Source of the DNA: Deinococcus puniceus
GTDB lineage: Bacteria; Deinococcota; Deinococci; Deinococcales; Deinococcaceae
DNA length: 64,000 nucleotides
Direction of reading: 5' to 3'
Assembly: GCF_001644565.1 (NCBI RefSeq)
Contig: NZ_CP011387.1
Coordinates: 1,100,501 to 1,164,500 of the forward strand
Both the position numbers and the translations under genes were made by a program. Numbering within the stretch: position 1 is the stretch's first letter; each line of letters opens with the position of its first letter. Below, piece after piece: positions 23,211-33,697 of this stretch. The notes beneath the pieces were generated by a model, which saw only the letters and a program-made list of their open reading frames with translations, was not told the origin of the DNA and made no database searches.

Positions 23211-23414
23211 TTACGGCCAAGCGTCCTTCTCTGGTTCGCCTTGCAAGTTCTTGCCTTGATCAGCGTCGGGGCAAGGCAACGCAGATGCATCCGTTGACAC
23301 ACTGGTGGGGCATTCTGGCGCGGGCGACGCCGTCACCGACGCCTCTTCCAACGCTTCGCGCAGCATCCGCAGTTGCTCAGCATTGGCGGCGGCGTGGGCA
23401 GCGGCGTCGGTCAT
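23211..23414 (-). CDS. Possible small hypothetical protein
   Basis: A 67-residue frame from ATG 23414: an Ala-rich amphipathic helix (MTDAAAHAAANAEQLRMLRE) followed by a low-complexity Pro/Ser/Asp tail. An in-frame GTG at 23456 adds 14 residues. No ribosome-binding site, no -10 at the leaderless distance and no family match are seen, so it may be chance. It is the only candidate in the 487-nt gap between the YczE-like gene and ychF. Confidence 0.25.
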   Translation of the reverse strand: MTDAAAHAAANAEQLRMLREALEEASVTASPAPECPTSVSTDASALPCPDADQGKNLQGEPEKDAWP

Positions 23415-23623
23415 GGATTGCAGCGTAAACGAGAGCGGGCGGGCGCGTTGCCGCACATGCCGCTGGGGCTGGGGTTACGGGCTACGGGCCGGGAAAGTGA
23501 AAGGCCCCGGCCCTCCACTCAGCGCCATCCTTTACACTGGCAGGGTTGCCGCGCCGCCCCTGATTCTAAAACTGGGGTCAAAACACTGGTCAGGCTGCGT
23601 GCGGAGAAAGAGGAGCGAACATC

Positions 23624-24721
23624 ATGGGCTTAGCAATTGGAATCGTCGGACTTCCCAACGTCGGGAAAAGTACGCTGTTTAACGCCATTACGCGGGCGGG
23701 GGCGTTGGCCGCCAACTACCCGTTTGCCACCATCGAACCCAATGTGGGCCGCGTCATGGTGCCCGACGAGCGCCTGTCGGCCCTGAGCCGCATCTTCACC
23801 AAAGGCGAGCGCGTGCCGCCGATTATTCCCACCTTCGTGGAATTCGTGGACATTGCCGGACTGGTGAAGGGAGCCAGCCAAGGCGAAGGCCTCGGCAACC
23901 AGTTCCTCGCCAATATCCGTGAAGCCGACGCGATTGCCCATGTGGTGCGCTGCTTCGAAGACGGCAACGTGATTCATGTGGCGGGCCGCGTCGATCCCCT
24001 CGACGACATCGAAACCATCAATACCGAACTGATTTTGGCCGACCTGAACGGCTTGGAGAAGCGCCTGTCCAACCTTCAGAAGAAGGCGAGGGGTAACGAT
24101 AAGGAAGCCAAAGAGCAGGCAGATTTGGCCGAACAGATTCTGGCGGTATTGGGCGAAGGCAAACCCGCACGCGCCGGAACCTACGACGCCCCTATTCCCA
24201 AGGAGTTTGGCCTGATTACCACCAAACCTGTGATCTACGTGGCGAACGTGGGCGAAGACGAACTGACCCAAGACAACGAGTACGTAAGCATCGTTCGCGA
24301 ATATGCCGCCCGCGAAGGCGCACAAGTCGTGAAGATCAGTGCCCAAATCGAGGGCGAGTTGGCCGAGATGCCCGAAGACGAAGCTGCCGCCTTCCTGACC
24401 GACCTCGGCGTCGAGGAAAGCGGGTTGGATCAGCTCGTGAAGGTGGGCTACGAAACGCTGGGCCTGATCACCTTCATTACGTCGGGTGAAAAAGAAGTGC
24501 GGGCGTGGACGATTCGGCGCGGCGAAAAAGCCCCCGAAGCCGCCGGAGAGATTCACAGCGACCTAGAGCGCGGGTTTATCCGGGCCGAAGTGATCGAGTG
24601 GGAAAAAATGGTGGAAGCGGGCGGCTGGGCCACGGCCAAAAGCAAGGGCTGGGTCAGAACCGAAGGCAAAGAGTACGTGATGAAAGACGGCGACATCATG
24701 AACGTGCTGCACAACTCGTAA
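23624..24721 (+). CDS. ychF: Redox-responsive ATPase YchF (OLA1 family)
   Basis: TRAFAC-class P-loop protein that binds ribosomes and, unusually, hydrolyses ATP. G1 is GLPNVGKS at residues 9-16, with FVDIAGLVKGASQGEGLGNQ in two adjoining parts for G3. In place of NKxD the G4 region reads NVGED, the change that gives ATP preference. The C-terminal TGS-like domain includes REYAAREG upstream and KGKEYVMKDGD-type EGKEYVMKDGDIMN at the end. 365 residues. The ATG has AGAGGAG 8 nt upstream. Confidence 0.96.
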   Translation: MGLAIGIVGLPNVGKSTLFNAITRAGALAANYPFATIEPNVGRVMVPDERLSALSRIFTKGERVPPIIPTFVEFVDIAGLVKGASQGEGLGNQFLANIREADAIAHVVRCFEDGNVIHVAGRVDPLDDIETINTELILADLNGLEKRLSNLQKKARGNDKEAKEQADLAEQILAVLGEGKPARAGTYDAPIPKEFGLITTKPVIYVANVGEDELTQDNEYVSIVREYAAREGAQVVKISAQIEGELAEMPEDEAAAFLTDLGVEESGLDQLVKVGYETLGLITFITSGEKEVRAWTIRRGEKAPEAAGEIHSDLERGFIRAEVIEWEKMVEAGGWATAKSKGWVRTEGKEYVMKDGDIMNVLHNS

Positions 24722-24882
24722 ACATTTGTCGTCAGGGCTGGTGCCTTGCCTGCCGGGATGACCGAGCAGAGCGAACTGGTGGCGTATGGCTTTGGCCTGC
24801 GCCCCCTTTCGTTTTGATTTACTTGCTGCGCCTTCTCTGGCCCACTTCATCAGAAAACCTACCGAATGCTTGACAACAGCGG

Positions 24883-24888
24883 TAGACT
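24883..24888 (+). promoter_or_regulatory. Leaderless-type -10 (TAGACT)
   Basis: TAGACT, six nucleotides, then the GTG at 24895. A TTGACA at 24870-24875 is too close (7 nt) to be its -35. Confidence 0.5.
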
Positions 24889-24894
24889 AGAAGG

Positions 24895-25692
24895 GTGCTG
24901 AATCTTCTGCGTCGCCCCGCTACTTTGCCCGCCGAATTGGAGACCGGGCTGGCAGAATTGGGGCTGGACGGCACTCAGCACGTCATCGTTCACGCCAGTC
25001 TGAAGTCGTTCGGCACGCTGGAAGGTGGGGCGCGGGCAGTAGTCGATACGCTGGCCGCCCGCACGGCCACGCTGGTGGCTCCTTCATTTACCTACAACAC
25101 CCTGCTCCGGCACGCTACCTCACCCGTTCATGCCCGTTTTCACCGCGACAGCCGGGTCAGCCGCGATATTGGCCGCATTCCGCAAACGCTGGTGGAACGC
25201 TCGGAGGCGCTGCGCTCCTTCCACCCCACCCTCAGTTTTGTGGCGCTGGGTGCGGAAGCAGAGCGGGTGGTGTCGTCTCAGACGCTGGCGAGTCCTTACC
25301 AGCCCATCGGATCCCTGTACGACTTAGACGGCTACGCGCTGATGATGGGCGTGGATTTTGGCAGCAACACCAGCGTGCATTACGGTGAACACGTGGCCGG
25401 AATGCCGCTGCTGACGCGCTATGTGCCGCTCGGGGGCGGCGTGTTGCCCACCGCGTTTCCCAACTGTTCCGCCGACTTCGAGCGGCTGGCCCCGCTGGTA
25501 CAGGCACGTTCGGCCCGTGTGGGCAACGCCAATTTGCAGCTCTACCGCGTGCGCGATCTGGTAGACGCCACCGTGTCCATGCTCACCCGCGATCCGGAAG
25601 CCCTGCTGTGTACGTACAGCAGTTGCCGCTGCCAAGAAGTGCGGCGGATGGTGCGGGCCAACGGCCTGACGCCTCGGCCTCACGGCGGGTAA
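24895..25692 (+). CDS. AAC(3)-family N-acetyltransferase
   Basis: 265 residues. VIVHASLKSFGTLEGGARAV at the N-terminus, TLVAPSFTYN, and LMMGVDFGSNTSVHYGEH in the middle follow the AAC(3) antibiotic acetyltransferase family, which uses acetyl-CoA to modify the 3-amino group of aminoglycosides. Chromosomal homologues are common and many are not resistance determinants, so activity on a drug is not claimed. The C-terminus has a CTYSSCRCQ cluster of three Cys, unusual for the family. The GTG start is leaderless-type. Confidence 0.85.
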   Translation: MLNLLRRPATLPAELETGLAELGLDGTQHVIVHASLKSFGTLEGGARAVVDTLAARTATLVAPSFTYNTLLRHATSPVHARFHRDSRVSRDIGRIPQTLVERSEALRSFHPTLSFVALGAEAERVVSSQTLASPYQPIGSLYDLDGYALMMGVDFGSNTSVHYGEHVAGMPLLTRYVPLGGGVLPTAFPNCSADFERLAPLVQARSARVGNANLQLYRVRDLVDATVSMLTRDPEALLCTYSSCRCQEVRRMVRANGLTPRPHGG

Positions 25693-25719
25693 AAGAAGTG
25701 TTCACAGGAAGTCTTTCCG

Positions 25720-26700
25720 CTACCGCTTTTCGCTGCTGTGCCCCGGCCTCACGCGCAGGGCTGCGTTCACGTAATGTGCGGCGTGGTTGGCGGCCACCGC
25801 TGCCTGTGCAAAGGCCAAAGAAATCAGCTTGAACTGGCCGCCGCTGAGGGCCACGTCGCCTACCGCAAACACACCGGGCAAGTGGGTTTGCCCACCGGGG
25901 CCGTCCAGCACGTATTCGCCTTGCCAGTCCAGCGGCCAATTCTGCACGGGCGACAGGTCAGGCAAATAGCCGTTGAGGATCAGTACGGTCTCGGCCTGCA
26001 CGCGCACCGGTTCGCCGTCTACGGTCAGGTGTGCGCCGCCCGGTACGAGGTTCATCAGGATGGCGGGGGCCAAGATATTGATCCGTCCGGTGGTGCGGCA
26101 GGCGTCCAGTTCGGCCAGCTCCGTCGGTTCGCCCCGAAATCCGGCGCGGCGGTGCGTGAGGGTCACGGAAGCCCCGGCGTCGGCCAATTCCAGCGCGGCG
26201 CGGGTGGCTTGTGGCACACCGCCCACCACCAAGACTTGCCGTCCGGCTAAGGTGCTGGGTTCCGGCAAATCGGTTCTCACGTCGGGATGTGAACCCGCCC
26301 CCGGCACCCGTGCCTCTCGCGGCAGCAAGGCTCCCATGCCCGCCGCCACGATGACTGCGCCCGCCGCGAAGGTGCCGGAATCGGTGCCCACCAGCCAGCC
26401 GCCCTCGGCATCAGAGATCAGCGTGCGCGCCACCTCATTCACACGAATATCTACGTCCAGCGTGTCCAGTTGCCCCAGCAACCCGGCCACCACGCCTGCC
26501 GCCCGCGTGCTGGGCAGCCCCGGCACGTCGTACACCACTTTGTCAGGGTAGAGGGCCATCAGTTGCCCGCCCGCCTCGGCCCGCGCCTCCAGCACCCGCA
26601 CCTTCAGGCCGCGCCAAGCTGCATAAAAGGCCGCGTGTAGCCCAGCGGGGCCACCTCCAATCACCAGAATGTCGGAGCGCAACGGCGGGGCAGGGGACAT
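25720..26700 (-). CDS. NAD(P)/FAD-dependent oxidoreductase, YumC-type ferredoxin-NADP reductase
   Basis: 326-residue flavoprotein with two Rossmann folds: GGGPAG at 15-20 for FAD, and VVGGVPQATRAALELADAG for NADPH. It has the thioredoxin-reductase fold, but the CxxC redox pair is absent, and GGQLMALYPDKVVYDVPGLP matches the type 2 ferredoxin/flavodoxin-NADP reductase (YumC) signature. The second FAD motif GVFAVGDVALSGGQFKLISLA is present. It would pass electrons between NADPH and ferredoxin. It lies 104 nt downstream of the FprA-type gene. ATG is 6 nt after CATACT. Confidence 0.87.
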   Translation of the reverse strand: MSPAPPLRSDILVIGGGPAGLHAAFYAAWRGLKVRVLEARAEAGGQLMALYPDKVVYDVPGLPSTRAAGVVAGLLGQLDTLDVDIRVNEVARTLISDAEGGWLVGTDSGTFAAGAVIVAAGMGALLPREARVPGAGSHPDVRTDLPEPSTLAGRQVLVVGGVPQATRAALELADAGASVTLTHRRAGFRGEPTELAELDACRTTGRINILAPAILMNLVPGGAHLTVDGEPVRVQAETVLILNGYLPDLSPVQNWPLDWQGEYVLDGPGGQTHLPGVFAVGDVALSGGQFKLISLAFAQAAVAANHAAHYVNAALRVRPGHSSEKR

Positions 26701-26745
26701 AGGGTCAGTATGCCAGACGGGTCAGAGAGGAGATTGTGGAATGTA

Positions 26746-26794
26746 GAACGTGGATCGTGGTGTGGCGGTTGCCTACGCTCCACGATCCACGTTC
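26746..26794. repeat. Intercistronic palindrome, GTGGATCGT family, copy 2
   Basis: Perfect 15-bp arms GAACGTGGATCGTGG (26746-26760) and CCACGATCCACGTTC (26780-26794), loop 19 nt. It lies between two co-directional flavoprotein genes. It shares GAACGTGGATCGT with the copy at 17624-17675. Confidence 0.8.
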
Positions 26795-26804
26795 CTGACG
26801 CCGT

Positions 26805-28181
26805 TTACCGCTTCCGGTGCGTCAACATCTCGTGCTTGTGCACCACCTTCGCACGGGGGCGGCCCAGCGTTTGCCCCTGCGACAGCTCGTGGGCGTCCAG
26901 CGCCTGCCAGTCCTCAAAGGTGTACACGTCCACGCTTTTGCCCGCCAGCAGGGCGTCTACGGCCTCGGCACTGGCGTGGGGCGCGGGGGACAGCAGGCCC
27001 GCCGCCACGTCGCTGAGCAGGTGGGCCACCGTGTCCGTCGCGTCTTTGCGGTTGGTGCCTACCACACCGCTCGGCCCGCGCTTGATCCATCCGGCGGTGT
27101 ACTCACCGGGACGGCCTTCCACGCGGCCCTCGGCGTTGGGAATCACGCCCCGGCGCTCGTCGAAGGGGACTCCGGGCAGGGCCACGCCCTTGTACCCCAC
27201 TGAACGCAACACCATCTGTACAGGCAGGGTTTCAAATTCGCCCGTCCCTACTGCGTTACCTGCCTCGTCCAGCGTATTACGCTCAATCTTCAGGCCCGCC
27301 ACGTGGCCGTTGCCATCGGCCAAAATCTCGGTGGGGGAGACCAGAAAGCGCAGATGAATGCGGCGCGGCTTGCCTTCCGGCGTGCGTCCGGCGAAATCGC
27401 GCAGCACTTCCAGATTCTTCTTCACGGTGTTGTCGGTGATCGCGGCTTCGGCGGCCTCGTCTACCAGTACTTCTTCGGGCTTCACGATGGGGTCGGCCTC
27501 GTGCAGCTCGCCAAATTCGCGCAGTTCCTTGGTCGTAAATTTGGCCTGTGCCGCGCCGCGTCGGCCCAGCACCCACACGTCGCGCACATGGCTGTGGGCC
27601 AGAGCATCCAGCGCGTGCGCCGCGATGTCGGATTCGTGCAGTTCGGCCACCGTCTTGACCAAAATCCGGCTCACGTCCAGCGCCACATTGCCCACACCCA
27701 CCACAGCCACGCCGCCTGCCGTGAGTACCATGTCGCGTGCTGCGGCGTCGGGGTGGCCGTTGTACCACGCGACAAATTCGGTGGCGCTCATGCTGCCGGT
27801 CAGGTCTTCGCCGGGAATGCCGAGGCGGCGGTCACTGCTGGCCCCCACCGTATAAATCAGCGCGTCGTAATGGGCGCGGGCTTCCTCGTGCGTCAGGTCG
27901 GTGCCGAATTCCACGTTGCCCAGAAAGCGCACGCGTGGGTCGTTCAGGGTCTTCTCAAAGCCCCGCGTCACACTCTTGATGGTCAGGTGATCGGGGGCCA
28001 CGCCGTAGCGCACGAGGCCGTAAGGCGTGGGCAGACGGTCAAACACGTCCACTTGCACGGGCACCTGCGTTTGCTTGATGAGGGCTTCGGCGGCAAACAC
28101 TCCGCTGGGGCCGCTGCCGATTACTGCCACGCGCAGGGGACGTTCGGGGCTGTACGCCGACTGGGAAAGGGCATCCGTCAT
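26805..28181 (-). CDS. fprA: FprA-type ferredoxin/adrenodoxin-NADP reductase
   Basis: 458-residue flavoprotein of the adrenodoxin-reductase family: GSGPSG at 22-27 for FAD, PTPYGLVRYGVAPDH, the NADPH-binding VVGVGNVALDVSRIL, and the C-terminal AGWIKRGPSGVVGTNRKDA. It transfers electrons from NADPH to ferredoxin. The start is ATG at 28181, 7 nt after TAGACT. Six further in-frame residues upstream are not supported. Its neighbour on the same strand has the same predicted reaction but a different family fold. Confidence 0.9.
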   Translation of the reverse strand: MTDALSQSAYSPERPLRVAVIGSGPSGVFAAEALIKQTQVPVQVDVFDRLPTPYGLVRYGVAPDHLTIKSVTRGFEKTLNDPRVRFLGNVEFGTDLTHEEARAHYDALIYTVGASSDRRLGIPGEDLTGSMSATEFVAWYNGHPDAAARDMVLTAGGVAVVGVGNVALDVSRILVKTVAELHESDIAAHALDALAHSHVRDVWVLGRRGAAQAKFTTKELREFGELHEADPIVKPEEVLVDEAAEAAITDNTVKKNLEVLRDFAGRTPEGKPRRIHLRFLVSPTEILADGNGHVAGLKIERNTLDEAGNAVGTGEFETLPVQMVLRSVGYKGVALPGVPFDERRGVIPNAEGRVEGRPGEYTAGWIKRGPSGVVGTNRKDATDTVAHLLSDVAAGLLSPAPHASAEAVDALLAGKSVDVYTFEDWQALDAHELSQGQTLGRPRAKVVHKHEMLTHRKR

Positions 28182-28188
28182 GCTTCCG

Positions 28189-28194
28189 AGTCTA
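28189..28194 (-). promoter_or_regulatory. Leaderless-type -10 (TAGACT)
   Basis: Minus strand TAGACT, seven nucleotides, then the ATG at 28181. Confidence 0.55.
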
Positions 28195-28313
28195 CGCATA
28201 CTGGCCGCTGCCCCTGTACAGGCAATCTGGACGAATAGTGTTACATGTACAGAAACAGGGTGGAGAGTTGGGGGAGTGTGGTGGCTGGATTCAAACGAGT
28301 TGCACGTTAGTGA

Positions 28314-29543
28314 TCAAGCTGCCAGCTCCCGCCTCCCGCCCTTGCGCCGACTGACCACCATCAGGCCGCACGCGACGGCAGCCAGCACGCCGCACAGCCC
28401 GAACACGCTGCCGTAGCCGAACGCCTGCGCCCAAGCCCCCGACAGCAGGCCCGCCACCAAGTTTCCCGCGCTGCCTGTATTGGCAAACAGGGTAGTGGCC
28501 GCGCCCACCCGTCCGGGCATCAGCTCCTGAAAGTAGGCCATGCCGAGGCAGGACGCGATGGCAACGACGATAGCGCGGATGGCTTGGGCCACCAGCATCA
28601 GCGCTAGCCACGCGCCGCCCACCAGCCCGCCCAGCCCGGTCAGTAGGCTGTAGGCGGCCAAGAGTCCAAAGGCCACCACCATCAGCGTAGCGGTGCGGAA
28701 ACGCGGAGGCCGCAGCACGAAGCTGAGCATGATGGGGATTTCCAGCAGGGCGCACAGACCCACCAAGAGGCCCACCTGCCCGGTGTTGCCGCCCAATTCC
28801 TGCGTAATAAACAGTGGCAGAGCCACCGCGCCCATTGCCAAGGAGGTGCCGTACAGCACGAACCCCAGCGAAATCAGTTGCAGTTGGCGAGGGCCGACAG
28901 GTGCGGGCGTTTCGGTGAGGTTGGAGGCGACGGCGGCGGCGGTCAGGGCAGCCCGCGAGCGCCCCCGGCTGAAGATGACCGGAAGCGCGGCCCCCACATA
29001 CGCCGCCGCCGCGCATAAAAATAGGCCCCGGAAGCCCAGCGCCCCCACCAATCCTGCGCCCAGCAGCGGCCCCGCCACCCACGCCAACGAAAACACCGAT
29101 CTGAGGGTGGTCAGGCCGTTCTGGGCGGCTTCGGCTCCGGCTGGCCCGAACTGCACGCGGGCATAGGCGAACAGTTGCGGAAACGACGACGCGCCTGTGC
29201 CCAGCAGCAGCGCCCCGATCAGCAGCAGCGGAACATAGGCGGTGGTGGTGGTCAGCATCACGAAGCCCAGCGCGGCGCTGCCCATGCTCAGCAGCACGGC
29301 GGGGCGGCGGCTGGGCAGGCGGTCAGACCAGCGCCCGATCAGGGTACTCAGCGCGATGCTGCCCACCGAGGTTACGGTGAGAAACACCCCCAGTTGCAGC
29401 GGCGACATCTTGGCCGTCTCTACGGCGAACAGCGGCATAAACGGCGCGGCAAACGAGGTCGCCAGCCCCATCATGAACGCGGCGATCAGCATAGGCAGCG
29501 CAGCAGGCAAGCGGCGCAGGGCGGTCAGGGCGGGGGCGGTCAT
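28314..29543 (-). CDS. MFS efflux transporter (sugar-efflux SetA-like)
   Basis: About 409 residues with twelve hydrophobic segments. The cytoplasmic loop motif GRWSDRLPSRRP after helix 2 is the MFS A-motif. The FAYARVQFGPAGAEAAQNGLT segment and LGFRGLF resemble the SetA/SetB sugar-efflux branch, so sugar or drug export is likely. The substrate is not determined. The ATG at 29543 starts directly before the first helix. An extension to 29609 has no signal. It is divergent from the TauE leader ORF. Confidence 0.82.
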   Translation of the reverse strand: MTAPALTALRRLPAALPMLIAAFMMGLATSFAAPFMPLFAVETAKMSPLQLGVFLTVTSVGSIALSTLIGRWSDRLPSRRPAVLLSMGSAALGFVMLTTTTAYVPLLLIGALLLGTGASSFPQLFAYARVQFGPAGAEAAQNGLTTLRSVFSLAWVAGPLLGAGLVGALGFRGLFLCAAAAYVGAALPVIFSRGRSRAALTAAAVASNLTETPAPVGPRQLQLISLGFVLYGTSLAMGAVALPLFITQELGGNTGQVGLLVGLCALLEIPIMLSFVLRPPRFRTATLMVVAFGLLAAYSLLTGLGGLVGGAWLALMLVAQAIRAIVVAIASCLGMAYFQELMPGRVGAATTLFANTGSAGNLVAGLLSGAWAQAFGYGSVFGLCGVLAAVACGLMVVSRRKGGRRELAA

Positions 29544-29637
29544 AGGCGGAGCAGCGGGCGGCAGGAAGCGGTGAACATAGCGCCCTATTTGACACCTTCC
29601 GGCCCGCAAAGTGGAGCGCCCGGCCTTCAGACCGTGT

Positions 29638-29643
29638 TAGCCT
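29638..29643 (+). promoter_or_regulatory. Leaderless-type -10 (TAGCCT)
   Basis: TAGCCT, seven nucleotides, then the GTG at 29651 that opens the leader ORF. Confidence 0.45.
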
Positions 29644-29650
29644 CGCACCT

Positions 29651-29734
29651 GTGACCCAGACAACTTGGATGCAGACAACTTGGATGCGGGCAACTTGGAG
29701 AATGCTGCCCCTTTTCCGGAGTGTTCGGCCTTGA
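29651..29734 (+). CDS. Candidate 27-residue leader peptide upstream of the TauE gene
   Basis: Reads [18 protein letters not shown] plus LPLFRSVRP, then TGA. The first half is encoded by three imperfect 15-bp tandem repeats (about 29655-29699), giving T-T-W-M and A-T-W-R. Its stop overlaps the TTG proposed for the transporter (TTGA, 29731-29734), an arrangement that suggests translational coupling. The GTG is 7 nt after TAGCCT. Alternatively the repeat belongs to a longer N-terminus of the transporter (TTG at 29665, frame [12 protein letters not shown]). Confidence 0.35.
   Translation: MTQTTWMQTTWMRATWRMLPLFRSVRP
29655..29699 (+). repeat. Three 15-bp tandem repeats
   Basis: Units of the form CAGACAACTTGGATG: two near-identical copies and a third, CGGGCAACTTGGAGA. 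A 15-bp period keeps every reading frame open. Confidence 0.75.
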
Positions 29735-30498
29735 TTTCCGCCCTGACCCTCGCCGTGATCGGCATTGGGATACTGGCAGGCGTACTGGGCGCGATTCTGG
29801 GCCTCGGCGGCGGCGTGATCGTGGTTCCGGCGCTGGAATTCGTGCTGCCGTACTTTGGCCGCGACATCTCCATCAGTCAGGCGGTGGCGGTGAGCCAGAT
29901 CGGGGTGCTGGCGGTGGGCCTCAGCGGGGCGGCCAGTTACTTGCAGCAAGGGCTGGTGCGGGCGCGTACCGGGTATCTGCTGTCTCCGTACACCATCCTG
30001 GGCGGCGCGGCGGGCAGTTTTCTGGGGCTGGTGCTGCCTTCGCGGGCGGTAGCCACGGTGTTTGCCTGCCTGCTGCTGTACTCCGCCTACAACCTGCTGC
30101 GCGGCCTCAAGCGGGTAGAAGTGGAGCGGGAGCCGTCGCGCCTCGTGCCGCCTGCCATGACCTTCGCCGGAATCATGAGCGGACTTTTGGGCATCGGCGG
30201 AGGCACGGTGCAAGTGCCAGTCCTGAACCTGCTGGCGGGCGTGCCGATCCGTCAGGCGATTGCCACGAGCACCTTCATCATGGGTCTGACGGCGGTGGGC
30301 AACGCGCTGGTGTATCAGGCAGGCGGATTGCTGGATGTGCGCCTAGCCGCCGGAATCGCACTGGGCGTCCTCATTGGGGCGCGGGCCGGAGCGGGCCTGC
30401 AAAGCCGCATTCCCGCCGCGCAACTGAAACTGTTTTTCAGTCTATTGCTCATTTTTACAGCGGGGCAATTGCTCTGGAAGTATTGGGGGAACGCATGA
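29731..30498 (+). CDS. TauE/SafE family sulfite/anion exporter
   Basis: About 255 residues, eight hydrophobic segments, with the two TauE repeats each starting with a Gly-rich motif: [16 protein letters not shown] near residue 20 and [17 protein letters not shown] near residue 160. The family exports sulfite, sulfoacetate and other small anions; the substrate here is unknown. Start TTG at 29731 has GGAG 9 nt upstream. A longer TTG start at 29665 is possible. The stop overlaps the next gene (ATGA), so the two are coupled. Confidence 0.85.
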   Translation: MISALTLAVIGIGILAGVLGAILGLGGGVIVVPALEFVLPYFGRDISISQAVAVSQIGVLAVGLSGAASYLQQGLVRARTGYLLSPYTILGGAAGSFLGLVLPSRAVATVFACLLLYSAYNLLRGLKRVEVEREPSRLVPPAMTFAGIMSGLLGIGGGTVQVPVLNLLAGVPIRQAIATSTFIMGLTAVGNALVYQAGGLLDVRLAAGIALGVLIGARAGAGLQSRIPAAQLKLFFSLLLIFTAGQLLWKYWGNA

Positions 30499-30764
30499 GT
30501 GCTGAGGGGCAGAAGTCTGAACTGGCCGGGTTGCCCGCGTGGTTGTATCCGGCTGGGTTTTGGTTGGCGGTGGCGTTGTTGGCGGTGGGTGTCTTTTTCC
30601 CCGATTACGCTGTGGTTGGAGTGGCGTGCGTCGCGCTGGTTCCGGTGCTGGCTGCCGTGTGGGTGGCGTTCGGTGCGTGGAAGGCAGACCGTCGCCTGAG
30701 CTTAGCGGCGTTGGCCGCGCTAGGGGGATTGGGGTTGGTGGTGGTGGTGAAGGGGTTTATTTGA
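30495..30764 (+). CDS. DUF1634-like small membrane protein, partner of the TauE exporter
   Basis: 89 residues with three hydrophobic segments (about 15-32, 36-56, 66-88). The pattern [20 protein letters not shown], then a charged step and a last helix, resembles DUF1634, a family often encoded next to TauE/SafE exporters. The overlap with the exporter stop codon (ATGA) supports a joint function, perhaps as a small subunit. Both the family call and the role are inference. Confidence 0.65.
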   Translation: MSAEGQKSELAGLPAWLYPAGFWLAVALLAVGVFFPDYAVVGVACVALVPVLAAVWVAFGAWKADRRLSLAALAALGGLGLVVVVKGFI

Positions 30765-31009
30765 GAGCGGTGCTTTGGGTCTTGTCCCACGTTGGATTCC
30801 CCCACCCCCCAGCCCCCGCCCCCTAAGGGGTCAGGGGAGTGGTCGCTCCGCTCGGGAGGATTGATCTTGTCGCGTCCAGACTCGGCTGCATCGTTCTATT
30901 GAAGCGGAATTGCCAGTTCATCCACAGATGGAATTGGCCCGCGCGTTGCACGCACGACGGCCTCACACGGAATTGGGCGGGGACGATCTAGGGAGGCGGT
31001 GTCGTGGTG

Positions 31010-31063
31010 TTCGCTCCCTCACCCTTGAGGGGGGAGGTTGGGAGGGGGTGAGTGAGCGCCAGC
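31010..31063. repeat. Intergenic inverted-repeat element, short copy
   Basis: TTCGCTCCCTCACCCTTGAG plus GGGGGA (31010-31035), and GGGAGGGGGTGAGTGAGCGC plus CAGC (31040-31063), are identical to blocks in the element at 22262-22436 but with a 4-nt instead of about 27-nt centre. CGCTCCCTCACCC and GGGTGAGTGAGCG can form a hairpin. Confidence 0.75.
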
Positions 31064-31081
31064 GAGTAGCCTTCTGCCCTT

Positions 31082-31112
31082 CCTTAGACCCTAGACCTTT
31101 AGACCCTTAGAC
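31082..31112 (-). repeat. TCTAAGG-type short repeat cluster
   Basis: On the minus strand GTCTAAGGGTCTAAAGGTCT plus AGGGTCTAAGG: four imperfect 7-8-nt units. Similar clusters lie at 22242-22265, 47266-47295 and 62819-62835, always between genes. Confidence 0.6.
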
Positions 31113-31188
31113 TGTCCCTCTGCCCCGCCCCCAACCCCTTGCCCAAACCCACATCCGATAGACAAACGCCCCCGTCGCGCCCTAAACT

Positions 31189-31220
31189 TTGAACCGAGTT
31201 CAATAATTCAACCGGGTTCA
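31189..31220 (+). promoter_or_regulatory. Tandem operator-like motif upstream of fadN
   Basis: TTGAACCGAGTTCA (31189-31202) and TTCAACCGGGTTCA (31207-31220) are two direct copies of TTSAACCGRGTTCA, start-to-start 18 bp apart. The first is also a palindrome, TTGAAC-CGA-GTTCAA. They lie 65-100 nt before the fadN start, a natural place for a fatty-acid repressor such as a TetR-family FadR. Confidence 0.6.
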
Positions 31221-31286
31221 GACTGTTGGCCCATGCTGAGGGCCGCACGCCTTGATCGCCCGCTTTCTCTCTCCCCCGGAGGACAT

Positions 31287-33647
<2,361 letters not shown>

Positions 33648-33697
33648 TCGGCTGTGGATTGTCGGCTGTGGGCAAAGATTCGGTAGAAGGAGTGTGA

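Larger units (their letters stand above)
30765..31188. other. Repeat-rich intergenic region before fadN
   Basis: No gene recognised. It contains C/G-rich low-complexity stretches near 30797-30840 (CCCCCACCCCCCAGCCCCCG), the short copy of the inverted-repeat element (31010-31063) and TCTAAGG-type repeats on the minus strand (31082-31112). Confidence 0.45.

Noticed and set aside
24757..24816. 19-codon ORF (MTEQSELVAYGFGLRPLSF) after ychF
   Set aside because: No ribosome-binding site or -10 at leaderless distance; too short to support.
24870..24888. TTGACA and TAGACT as a standard promoter for the AAC(3)-family gene
   Set aside because: The spacing is only 7 nt, far below the usual 16-18; only the -10 at leaderless distance is kept.
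29590..29595. TTGACA as -35 for the TauE leader
   Set aside because: Distance to TAGCCT is over 40 nt, and no -10 lies 16-18 nt downstream of it.
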